In this document: one piece after another, positions 1-6,075 of the stretch
Position numbering within the stretch: the first letter of the stretch is position 1
Layout of the letters: each line of letters begins with the position of its first letter
Assembly (NCBI RefSeq): GCF_030159975.1
Contig: NZ_BSNL01000017.1
Coordinates: 1 to 9,604 of the forward strand
From: Sulfitobacter pacificus
Lineage (GTDB): Bacteria; Pseudomonadota; Alphaproteobacteria; Rhodobacterales; Rhodobacteraceae
Reading direction: 5' to 3'
DNA length: 9,604 bases
The notes under the pieces: model-generated
Seen by the model: the letters and a program-made list of their open reading frames with translations, nothing else
Told to the model about the DNA's origin: nothing
Databases searched by the model: none
Translations under genes and position numbers: made by a program

Positions 1-50
1 AGCCCGAAAAGCTCGATGGTCTCGTAGGTGTTAGCGGTGTCGTAAGCCAT
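1..50 (-). CDS. Unidentified protein, N-terminal 16 residues only
   Basis: This is the 5' end of a leftward gene cut by the window edge. The ATG is the complement of 48-50, and the readable residues are MAYDTANTYETIELFG. A Shine-Dalgarno GGAG (complement of 58-61) sits 7 nt upstream, and no stop occurs before the edge, so this is a credible gene start and not a chance reading frame. Sixteen residues are too few to assign a family. It has the same orientation as the helicase operon at the other end of the window, so it probably belongs to the same element backbone and not to the ATPase-protease module between them. Its upstream region is the repeat-rich stretch 51-620, which may contain its promoter and leader. 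Confidence 0.6.
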   Translation of the reverse strand, partial: MAYDTANTYETIELFG

Positions 51-94
51 GTTCTTTCTCCAGATATTGGGTTCGACCACCACGTGAGTGTGGG

Positions 95-110
95 GGCATG
101 GCCGAATGCC
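95..110. repeat. Hairpin-forming repeat, copy 1
   Basis: GGCAT (95-99), spacer GGCCGA, ATGCC (106-110) make a 5-bp inverted repeat with a 6-nt loop. The same motif recurs at 513-528 with an identical loop and inner stem. There the outermost G-C pair of this copy is replaced by C-G, so pairing is preserved. This preserved pairing is the main sign that the motif is functional as a folded or dyad-symmetric site. Confidence 0.5.
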
Positions 111-165
111 TGGTTTCCGAATCTGCCCGGGTCAGGGACGGCGCAGCCGCCGGCTTGCCGGGCGC

Positions 166-256
166 AAAAGTTTTCCGCGCGCAGCACCGGACACATGCGC
201 GCGCTCACGCACGGGACCGCCCCGCGCCACGGGCACCGCCCTCGCCGAAAAGTTTT
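166..256. repeat. Paired AAAAGTTTT repeats
   Basis: The 9-mer AAAAGTTTT occurs at 166-174 and 248-256. Flanks also match in inverted sense: CGCAAAA (163-169) is the exact complement of TTTTGCG (253-259). Each copy is itself nearly palindromic (AAAA-TTTT), so each could be a protein-binding half-site, or the two could pair as the base of a larger fold. AT-rich blocks stand out in this very GC-rich stretch. Confidence 0.45.
176..203. repeat. Perfect 8-bp inverted repeat
   Basis: CGCGCGCA (176-183) and TGCGCGCG (196-203) are exact reverse complements with a 12-nt loop. The arm is simple alternating CG sequence, so chance is a real possibility in DNA of this composition. It lies between the two AAAAGTTTT copies, inside the arch they would form if paired. 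Confidence 0.4.
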
Positions 257-334
257 GCGATCCTTGACGCGGGCTGATTTGGGGGCCATCCGGAGGATAT
301 GCTTCCACGCTCATGTGTGTGTGTTTTGACGGTA

Positions 335-360
335 GGTTTGCCCGACCCGAGCAGGCAAAC
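335..360. repeat. Inverted repeat GTTTGCC / GGCAAAC
   Basis: GTTTGCC (336-342) and GGCAAAC (354-360) are a perfect 7-bp inverted repeat around an 11-nt loop. A longer exact complement of the left arm, CGGGCAAACC at 473-482, matches GGTTTGCCCG at 335-344 over 10 bp. Two alternative pairings are therefore possible for the same left arm. That could be a repeated binding site or a switchable RNA fold. Confidence 0.45.
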
Positions 361-400
361 GACCCGACCGGACGCGGGAGACGGATGGAGCGGCGGGATC

Positions 401-421
401 GTTTTGGCCTCGGGCCAAAAC
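401..421. repeat. Perfect 9-bp hairpin with 3-nt loop
   Basis: GTTTTGGCC (401-409), loop TCG, GGCCAAAAC (413-421) is a perfect, tight palindrome. It is the strongest single stem in the intergenic region. On neither strand is the stem followed by a T tract, so it is not a standard intrinsic terminator. A dyad-symmetric protein-binding site or an RNA stem fits better. Confidence 0.55.
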
Positions 422-512
422 AGACCAGAGCGCAATCCGGCGGAGCGGCCGGGGAGGGACGTGCTCGCGAGGCGGGCAAACCGGGGGCCTGGGTGCAACG
501 CCGCGGTGAGGC

Positions 513-592
513 CGCATGGCCGAATGCGCGACGGACCGAAGGGCCGTTCTCCCCTGCGACACGCGAAGCCGAGCTGGGGAGGCCGCAAGGCT
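513..592. repeat. Cluster of consecutive hairpins, includes repeat copy 2
   Basis: Four stems follow each other almost without spacing. (1) CGCAT/ATGCG at 513-528 with loop GGCCGA is the second copy of the motif at 95-110. (2) ACGG (531-534) pairs with CCGT (544-547), and inside it CC/GG encloses a GAA loop after an A-G mismatch. (3) CTCCCC (549-554) pairs with GGGGAG (576-581) around a 21-nt loop. (4) GCC-GCAA-GGC at 582-591 carries a GNRA-type tetraloop if read as plus-strand RNA. The back-to-back arrangement resembles a structured non-coding RNA or leader more than random GC-rich DNA, but individual stems are short and transcription is not shown. Confidence 0.4.
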
Positions 593-735
593 GGGACTCA
601 GGTTGATGGTCGAGTGCACAAAACCGACACACTCCGCATGCAAACCGTGCAAATTGTCTGGTCTATTAAAGGGTTCGGATGTAGAAAAGACCCTATCAAC
701 GCTGAAAATGATCATTTAGAAAGAGCAGTTCGACT

Positions 736-1818
736 TTGGCTTCCGCCCAACAACTCATCGGTCTCGTCAAGAGCCACGCAGAAGGGGACGCTGATCGTTT
801 TTACGATCTGGCGATGCAACTCTCGGCGGCCGAAGAGCAGAAGGGACACACCCGGCTGGCTGAACAGTTGCGGCAGTGGGCTGAAGCGGGGCAAAAGCCG
901 CCAGCAAAGCGAACCCCTGCAGTCACCCCTATCGCAACGCCTCGCGGCGATCTTGCAGAGTTTCTTGCCGCGTCCTATCCGACGGAGCGACTCGTCGATG
1001 TAATCTTACCGGATAGGATTGGGAGTGAACTGTCGCATCTCGTCTTCGAGACGCGTATGCGCGAAAAGCTCGAGGCAAAAGGCCTGAAGCCGCGGAGGCG
1101 CGTTCTCCTCTCTGGTCCTCCCGGTACCGGCAAGACACTGAGTGCGTCAGCACTGGCCGGGGAGCTGCAGTACCCCTTATTTTCGGTCATGCTCCACGGT
1201 CTAATAACGAAGTTCATGGGCGAAACGGCGCAAAAATTGAAGATGGTCTTTGATGCCATCAAGACGACACGCGGTATCTACCTGTTCGATGAAATTGACG
1301 CTTTGGCTGCGGCCCGAGGCGGTGAGAACGATGTCGGCGAAGCCCGGCGGGTTCTGAACTCATTCTTGCAGTTCCTGGATGAAGACACAGGGCCTTCGAT
1401 CGTCGTCGCCACTACAAACTTGCCGGGAATTCTTGACCGCGCCGTGCTGCGCCGCTTCGATCTCGTGTTGCCCTATGTGATGCCCGATGGTCCCGCCATC
1501 CGACAGGCACTCGAACGCCGTCTGATCGGTTTCTCGTTCAATCGAATAGGATGGAAGCGGGTGACGGATGTCGCCACTGGCCTCTCAACGGCCGATATTG
1601 TGGCGGCGGCGGAAGATGCCGCGAGACGTGCGGTTTTGAATGATACTGACAAGATTGCGACACAGGATTTGCTTGACGCCCTCGAACGCCGACGGTCGCT
1701 CCAAGATTTAGGGACCAATGACAATGGCACGAGAGCTTCCACACTTCCACCTTCGCAATCTAGGACAACCTCGCCCATTCAAGGCAAAGGGCAGGGGCGG
1801 GTCCAAAAGACCAAGTGA
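736..1818 (+). CDS. AAA+ ATPase, partner of the S8 protease
   Basis: This 360-aa soluble AAA+ ATPase has no signal peptide or membrane segment. Residues 1-54 form a helical N-terminal domain (QLIGLVKSHAEGD..., AAEEQKGH) of the type seen in ATPases encoded next to S8 proteases. The AAA+ core follows: Walker A GPPGTGKT (127-134), Walker B IYLFDEID (181-188), sensor-1 region VVATTN (N228), arginine pair 239-240 before FD, and a C-terminal helical lid with GLSTADI (282-288). The core resembles the FtsH/spastin-like branch. The start is TTG at 736: an in-frame TGA lies at 709-711 and no ATG precedes residue 27, and starting here keeps the conserved N-terminal domain. The ribosome site is weak (AAGAG, 721-725). 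Residues after about 328 are a basic, low-complexity tail encoded in the overlap with the next gene. The role is inferred: it hydrolyses ATP to remodel substrates or control the protease. No transposase or element gene adjoins it directly. Confidence 0.88.
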   Translation: MASAQQLIGLVKSHAEGDADRFYDLAMQLSAAEEQKGHTRLAEQLRQWAEAGQKPPAKRTPAVTPIATPRGDLAEFLAASYPTERLVDVILPDRIGSELSHLVFETRMREKLEAKGLKPRRRVLLSGPPGTGKTLSASALAGELQYPLFSVMLHGLITKFMGETAQKLKMVFDAIKTTRGIYLFDEIDALAAARGGENDVGEARRVLNSFLQFLDEDTGPSIVVATTNLPGILDRAVLRRFDLVLPYVMPDGPAIRQALERRLIGFSFNRIGWKRVTDVATGLSTADIVAAAEDAARRAVLNDTDKIATQDLLDALERRRSLQDLGTNDNGTRASTLPPSQSRTTSPIQGKGQGRVQKTK

Positions 1819-4189
1819 TGTCCCCAATCGCGCTGCGCACGCCCAAGCGCTGCTTCAGGCCATCGACGCGTTGCCGGATATTTCGGCCACTGAGCTTCCC
1901 GGCGTTTATCTCGAAATCAGCTCCCGTATCGACGAGCGCCTGAAAAAGGATAGCCTAGACGCCAGTGGCCTTATGCTTCTCCGCATCGAAGATTTTCCTA
2001 TTCCAGGTGGCGCCCAAGAGCGTGCGACGGTGTTTGCAACAGCCAAGGGTATTGAGAACCTGCGCAAGAAGGTCGACCAGTTTCGGACGGAAGACACGCC
2101 TGATCGCGAAAAAGATGGTGAATTCATCCTGGGCCGACCAAAGAATGCAGACTTGGTTCAAAGCGTCACTGCCATTACGGAAGCGGGATTGCGTGCCCTC
2201 TGGCGCAGCCCGCCGGGCAAGTTTCCCGCGGCGGATATTGCGGCAGTCTGGGAGGTTTGGCTCGAGCCCCAAATGACCGAGGCCTTCGTTGCAGCAGCGC
2301 CTAACTATGGTGTGACTGTGGGCGCGGATCGGCTGGAGTTTCCCGAAGATACAGTGGTGGTCGTCCAGGCCGATCGCAATCAGCTTGCCCAAGCCGTCCG
2401 GCGACTGGGTGGCGTACGCGCACTTGCCGCTCCGACAATCACTGCAGATTTCTTTGACGGCTTGCCGGTGGTCGAACAGGCACAGTGGGTTGATGAGCTT
2501 TCAGGCCGGACCACCTATTCGGATCACCCCAATGCTGGCTACGTTACGCTCCTGGATACTGGTGTCAGTCGGGCGCATCCTCTGATTCAGCCGGCGCTTA
2601 GCGTGGATGATCGACATGCCGCAAATCCGGCTTGGGGATTGGAGGATGTGAAGGGCCATGGAACGCAGATGGGAGGACTCGCGCTCTTTGGCGATCTGAC
2701 GCAAAAACTTCATCAGGCGAACCCAGTTATGGTCATGAACCGTCTGGAATCCGTCAAACTCCTGCCAGATGCCGGCATGAACCCGCATCATCTCCTAGGC
2801 GCGGTGACCAGGCAGGCGATCAATGCGGTCGAACAGGTTGGTCCCCGACGCCGTACTTTCACCATGACGACGACGACGGGTGAGGACACGCCGCACGACG
2901 GTGCCCCGACCTCGTGGTCGACGGAAGTCGATCAGCTTGCCGCCGGTGTTTCAGGTGGACTCAGACAGCAGCGCCTGGTGCTGGTTTCGGCAGGGAATAC
3001 CGACAACTTCACCTTTGGTGCCGGAAACTACCTCGACCGATGCGATCACGAAGACAACGAGATCGAGTCGCCTGCCCAAGCGTGGAATGTTTTGTCTGTT
3101 GGAGCCTTTACCGAGAAGACTGTACTGCCAAACGGAGACCCGGCCCAAGCGCTTGCACCATTCGGCGATCTATCGCCAGCTTCGAGAACTGCATCGTGGT
3201 CGTCCCATTGGCCGAACAAGCCGGACGTTGTCCTTGAGGGCGGAAACTGGGCGCTAAGTGCCATGCCTCCGCCAATGCGGCACGGATGGTTATCGCTCCT
3301 TTCGACGCACCATAATTATCCGGTCCGATCTTTCACATTCACCTTCGACACCAGCGCTGCGACAGCGCTTGCAGCGAAGGATGTAACGGAACTCTGGTCG
3401 GATTATCCGACACTTTGGCCCGAGACAGTCCGTGGTCTCTATGTGTCTTCCGCGCGTTGGACTCAGCAGATGCGAGCACATTTGCCGGCCCAAGCGAACA
3501 AAGGTCATTACATGCCGCTTTTTCAGCGCTATGGATTTGGCGTTCCGGACATGGCCCGTGCCCGCCGCAGCGCGTCGAACGCGCTGACACTCATCGTGGA
3601 AGACACGATTACACCCTACGGAATCTCCGAAAAGACCGGCGGTGATGTCCACAATGAGTTGAAGCTTTTCGCACTACCCTGGCCCGTTGAGGCTTTGCGC
3701 GCGCTCGGCAATGCCGACGTTACCTTGCGGGTGGCGCTAAGCAGCTTTATTGCTCCAAACCCGTCAGAAGCCTCACGCGGCGTTCGTTATCGCTACGCAT
3801 CCCACAATCTGCGGTTCCAACTCAATCGCGCCGGCGAGAACGAAGCCCAATTCCTAGCTCGGATCAGCAAGGCGGCCGAACAGCCCGACGGTCCCGCAAA
3901 CGACGAGGATGATCTTTGGGAATACGGTAGCAATCGGCGCCATGTCGGATCGCTGCACATCGATCAACTGACTTGCAAGGCATCAGATCTCGCAAGGCGA
4001 AACTTGTTGGCCGTTCACCCAGTCACTGGATGGTGGAAATCCAAAAAGCTTCTCGCCGAAGGTTTGCCTTCTGTGCGCTATGCATTAATCATAGAAATTG
4101 ATGCGGAAGGGTTGGACACCGAACTCTATGCCGAGGTTCAAGTAGCTGTCGAAGCCCTAATTGCCGCTCAAGCGGTTGTGCAAGTTTGA
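1718..4189 (+). CDS. S8 (subtilisin-family) serine protease
   Basis: This is an 823-aa subtilase with the full catalytic set: Asp280 in LLDTGVS, His314 in KGHGTQ, oxyanion Asn427 in VSAGN, and nucleophile Ser546 in DTSAATA, which replaces the usual GTSMAAP. Residues 1-270 are an N-terminal region beginning MARELPHFHL and including WEVWLE. They are typical of the large intracellular S8 proteases paired with AAA+ ATPases. Residues after about 600 are a beta-rich C-terminal extension with HPVTGWW. There is no signal peptide or transmembrane segment, so it probably acts in the cytoplasm. ATG 1718 is given as the start. ATG 1724, two codons later, is equally likely because it has better spacing (9 nt) from AGGGA at 1710-1714. 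The gene overlaps the ATPase by 101 nt in the +1 frame, which suggests translational coupling. The peptide substrate is unknown. All catalytic residues are intact, so this is not a decayed copy. Confidence 0.9.
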   Translation: MTMARELPHFHLRNLGQPRPFKAKGRGGSKRPSDVPNRAAHAQALLQAIDALPDISATELPGVYLEISSRIDERLKKDSLDASGLMLLRIEDFPIPGGAQERATVFATAKGIENLRKKVDQFRTEDTPDREKDGEFILGRPKNADLVQSVTAITEAGLRALWRSPPGKFPAADIAAVWEVWLEPQMTEAFVAAAPNYGVTVGADRLEFPEDTVVVVQADRNQLAQAVRRLGGVRALAAPTITADFFDGLPVVEQAQWVDELSGRTTYSDHPNAGYVTLLDTGVSRAHPLIQPALSVDDRHAANPAWGLEDVKGHGTQMGGLALFGDLTQKLHQANPVMVMNRLESVKLLPDAGMNPHHLLGAVTRQAINAVEQVGPRRRTFTMTTTTGEDTPHDGAPTSWSTEVDQLAAGVSGGLRQQRLVLVSAGNTDNFTFGAGNYLDRCDHEDNEIESPAQAWNVLSVGAFTEKTVLPNGDPAQALAPFGDLSPASRTASWSSHWPNKPDVVLEGGNWALSAMPPPMRHGWLSLLSTHHNYPVRSFTFTFDTSAATALAAKDVTELWSDYPTLWPETVRGLYVSSARWTQQMRAHLPAQANKGHYMPLFQRYGFGVPDMARARRSASNALTLIVEDTITPYGISEKTGGDVHNELKLFALPWPVEALRALGNADVTLRVALSSFIAPNPSEASRGVRYRYASHNLRFQLNRAGENEAQFLARISKAAEQPDGPANDEDDLWEYGSNRRHVGSLHIDQLTCKASDLARRNLLAVHPVTGWWKSKKLLAEGLPSVRYALIIEIDAEGLDTELYAEVQVAVEALIAAQAVVQV

Positions 4190-4291
4190 CTCTATTGGAG
4201 ACCCTGTGCAGCGCTTCCAATCTAGACAATGCATCTACATCGGACCGCCTCATGCAATCGCCATTCGATCGCTCGACTGACCCAGACATGG

Positions 4292-4325
4292 AAAAAGGGG
4301 AACCGTGGTCCCACGGCTCCCCTTT
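4292..4325 (-). terminator. Intrinsic terminator of the leftward operon
   Basis: Read on the minus strand, AAAGGGGAG then CCGTGG forms a stem of about 15 bp with CCACGG then TTCCCCTTT, closed by a two-base GA loop and continuing into TTTTT (complement of 4292-4296). The one non-Watson-Crick position is a G-U pair in minus-strand RNA but an A-C mismatch in plus-strand RNA, and only the minus strand has a run of five Ts. It therefore terminates the DUF736-like gene that ends 32 nt upstream. It may also weakly stop transcripts arriving from the protease gene. Confidence 0.85.
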
Positions 4326-4356
4326 CGGTTCAGATCGTCTCCCCCTCGCGCGCCGA

Positions 4357-5085
4357 TTAGGCAACCAGCGACAGCCCCGCGCCTGCGTCCTGCGGTTGCT
4401 CACCGCTGTCGATGAACGGGATGATCGAGAAGGTCTGCCCGCCGCGCTGTTCTTCGTTCTGCACGGCGTTGACGCGCAGGTCGCCATCAGGCGTGTTGAT
4501 CAGCAGCGACAGGTAGTCATTGCCCGTGCGGCTGCTTTTGGCCATCCAGGCCGAGCCAACGCGGATCGGTGTGCCCCGGGGCGAGCTGACCTCGATCCGG
4601 TAATCGGGGTGGGTCTCCTCGGATTTGTAGCTGTTCTCGATCAGCATGAACTCCAGATCGAACATCATGTTGGCGATGTAGCCGGTGAAGGCGTTGTCAG
4701 CGTCCATGGCGGTGAGCTCGCCCGAGATCGAGCCGGATTTCATCAGGCCGTTCGAGACCAGCGGGATGATCTCGAATTCGCCGCTCTGGGCCGCGCGCGC
4801 CTCTTTCGTCTGCACCGCGTTGACCCGGAACGGGCCGAGGCCGACATCGATCTGCATCGAGATGTAGGGGTTGCCGCTGGTATTCCCGGTCTCGTTCCAG
4901 GCCGTGCCGATACGCACCTTGCGGCCTGATTTGTTGACTGCCGTCACGTCGTAATCCGGGCTGCGAGCGGACATCTTGGCCCGTGCCTCGAGCTGGATGG
5001 CGATGTCAAAGCGCGTCGAATGGATCATGCCGGTGTACTCGGCGGCTGCGGTCTCGACATTGCGGGTGAGGGTTCCTGCGAACAT
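4357..5085 (-). CDS. Tandem DUF736-like protein
   Basis: This 242-aa protein has two related halves, visible as aligned blocks. The first is SPDYDV (42-47), RIGTAW (58-63), GNPYISMQID (71-80), GPFRVNAVQ (84-92) and FEIIPL (104-109). The second is HPDYRI (159-164), RVGSAW (175-180), GNDYLSLLIN (188-197), GDLRVNAVQ (201-209) and FSIIPF (219-224). The pattern PDYxV...IGxAW...GxxYxSxxxD is that of DUF736, a small family common on alphaproteobacterial plasmids and integrative elements; its biochemical role is not established as far as I know. The start at ATG 5085 is chosen over an upstream in-frame ATG at 5169 because AAAGGAA lies 8 nt before it and the preceding residues do not fit the family. 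It is the last gene before the terminator, in a leftward operon with a helicase, which suggests a DNA-associated accessory role (inference). Confidence 0.8.
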   Translation of the reverse strand: MFAGTLTRNVETAAAEYTGMIHSTRFDIAIQLEARAKMSARSPDYDVTAVNKSGRKVRIGTAWNETGNTSGNPYISMQIDVGLGPFRVNAVQTKEARAAQSGEFEIIPLVSNGLMKSGSISGELTAMDADNAFTGYIANMMFDLEFMLIENSYKSEETHPDYRIEVSSPRGTPIRVGSAWMAKSSRTGNDYLSLLINTPDGDLRVNAVQNEEQRGGQTFSIIPFIDSGEQPQDAGAGLSLVA

Positions 5086-5209
5086 GGGATGGTTCCTTTT
5101 GGATTGGCCGGTGCCTGACGTTTTTGCCAACGCATCCGGGATTGCTTTCTCGACCCCTTGAGGGATCACAAATCAGAAAGCCTGCTTTCCTTTCAGCCCC
5201 GCCCACGGG

Positions 5210-5512
5210 TCAAAGCTGCCGTCCGAGTGGGAATGCCCCCGCGCCTCCGGGTGCTACGCCCCTCCCCTGCCCGTCTGGTCTTGATTGGTTGCCCGGATTT
5301 TCTGCGGCGTCCTTCGATTGCGCGACGAAGAACTCCGTTTCTTTTCCGTTCAACCGGTGCCCGCCCCGGTCGGTCAGACCGATGCAGCTACCATTCGGCA
5401 CATAGGTGATGAGGTACTGACCGAGCCGGTCCTTGTGGACAACGTAGCCGGTATTGGCCCAATGCACGGTCTGGCCGGCATCAACGGCCGCCTTGATGTC
5501 TTCGAGTGTCAT
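5210..5512 (-). CDS. Small protein of unknown function, 100 aa
   Basis: The start at ATG 5512 is strongly supported by a perfect AAGGAGG (complement of 5518-5524) 5 nt upstream, so this is a well-translated real gene despite its size. An upstream in-frame ATG at 5584 has no comparable site. Residues 1-65 look like a compact folded domain (TLEDIKAAVDAGQTVHWAN, then GYVVHKDRLGQYLITY, then GSCIGLTDRGGHRLNG, then EFFVAQ). Residues 66-100 are Gly/Pro/Ala-rich and probably disordered. I do not recognise a named family with certainty. No signal peptide, membrane segment or catalytic motif is visible. It lies 124 nt before the DUF736-like gene and about 100 nt after the DUF6915-like gene, probably on the same transcript, so it belongs to the element backbone set. 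Confidence 0.75.
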   Translation of the reverse strand: MTLEDIKAAVDAGQTVHWANTGYVVHKDRLGQYLITYVPNGSCIGLTDRGGHRLNGKETEFFVAQSKDAAENPGNQSRPDGQGRGVAPGGAGAFPLGRQL

Positions 5513-5612
5513 GCGAACCTCCTTAAGAAGAATGGTGGGGAAACGACGCAAGAAGTCCGATCTTCCGACCGGGCTTCCATGCAAGATTTGTTTGGCAAAC
5601 GGCCGAGAGCTG

Positions 5613-6074
5613 TCAGGCGCTTTGCGTGGCTTGCGTCGCGCGCGACGCCATCCAATCCTTCAGGCCAAGAACCGTTCTTCCGGCGGCGACCTCGGAGGCC
5701 CAGGCAACCCTTGGGTCGCCGCAGGGCTCATTGCCGACATGCCGGTCGATGTGGCCATTTGCCATCCATGGCTCAGGCTGGATCCGTCGCAGCCAGTCCG
5801 CCATGCTCGGAATGCGGCCCTGGCAGTCTTCACGGATATGCTGCTCGCCGATCCAGCGCACGGGAATGTCCCGACCTGCTCTATTGGTCAGGGACAGGCC
5901 GAAGACACGTTCGGCCTCATACAGCCCTTGGGCATGGTGACGCATGGCTCGGTGCGTGAAGAGCGCGAGGTGCTCTTTCGAGGCATCGAACCAGTCATGT
6001 ATGGACTGATAGTCAGACGGCACCCCGCCGAATTTCCGGGCAGAGCTTTCAGCATGATGAAGCGGATGGGCCAT
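5613..6074 (-). CDS. DUF6915-like protein
   Basis: This 153-aa protein has a His-rich N-terminus, MAHPLHHAESSARKFGG, followed by IHDWFDASKEHLA, HRAMRHHAQGLYEAERVFG, VRWIGEQHIREDCQGRIPS and IQPEPWM. I recognise this series as the pattern of DUF6915 proteins; it is a recollection of family features, not a search result. The conserved HH, WFD, HRAxRHH and GEQHxxED residues suggest a metal-binding or enzymatic site, but no activity is known to me. About 45 residues follow the usual PEPWM end as an extension. The start is ATG 6074, with GAGGG (complement of 6083-6087) 8 nt upstream inside the previous gene. Only one base separates the DUF6878-like stop codon from this ATG, so translation of the two is almost certainly coupled. 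Confidence 0.78.
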   Translation of the reverse strand: MAHPLHHAESSARKFGGVPSDYQSIHDWFDASKEHLALFTHRAMRHHAQGLYEAERVFGLSLTNRAGRDIPVRWIGEQHIREDCQGRIPSMADWLRRIQPEPWMANGHIDRHVGNEPCGDPRVAWASEVAAGRTVLGLKDWMASRATQATQSA

Positions 6075-6075
6075 C

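Larger units (their letters stand above)
51..735. other. Repeat-rich intergenic region, no convincing gene
   Basis: These 685 bases lie between the divergent left-edge gene and the ATPase gene. Several long open frames cross the region on both strands. They overlap each other, lack good ribosome-binding sites, and give Arg/Pro/Gly-rich translations typical of non-coding GC-rich DNA. What the region does hold is a dense set of inverted and direct repeats between about 95 and 592, listed separately. It could be an untranslated leader, a structured RNA, or a cis-acting replication or transfer site; the sequence does not decide between these. The last 100 bases or so are more AT-rich and must contain the promoter of the ATPase gene. 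A weak candidate is TTGTCT (654-659) and GATGTA (678-683), 18 nt apart, which I regard as a guess. I see no tRNA, rRNA or CRISPR structure. Confidence 0.6.

Noticed and set aside
313..328. Short GT dinucleotide run
   Set aside because: It has only about five repeat units, with no sign of function or of variation.
401..421. Perfect hairpin considered as an intrinsic terminator
   Set aside because: The T/A bases form part of the stem itself and no T run follows on either strand.
132..632. Long minus-strand open frames (up to 166 aa) in the left intergenic region
   Set aside because: They overlap several other frames, have no good ribosome site, give Arg/Pro/Ser-rich translations without recognisable motifs, and cross the inverted repeats.
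299..1003. Plus-strand open frame of 234 aa running into the ATPase gene
   Set aside because: Its 3' part is out of frame with the clearly conserved N-terminal domain of the ATPase, and its 5' part covers the repeat region; open frames by chance are common at this GC content.
4186..4929. Plus-strand open frame of 247 aa just after the protease stop
   Set aside because: It is antisense to the DUF736-like gene, whose duplicated motifs and ribosome site are convincing, and it reads through the terminator hairpin.
5151..5200. Small hairpins before the DUF736-like gene, such as GAAAG-CCTG-CTTTC
   Set aside because: The stems are only about 5 bp, no convincing T tract follows in the direction of transcription, and they are too weak to call a terminator.
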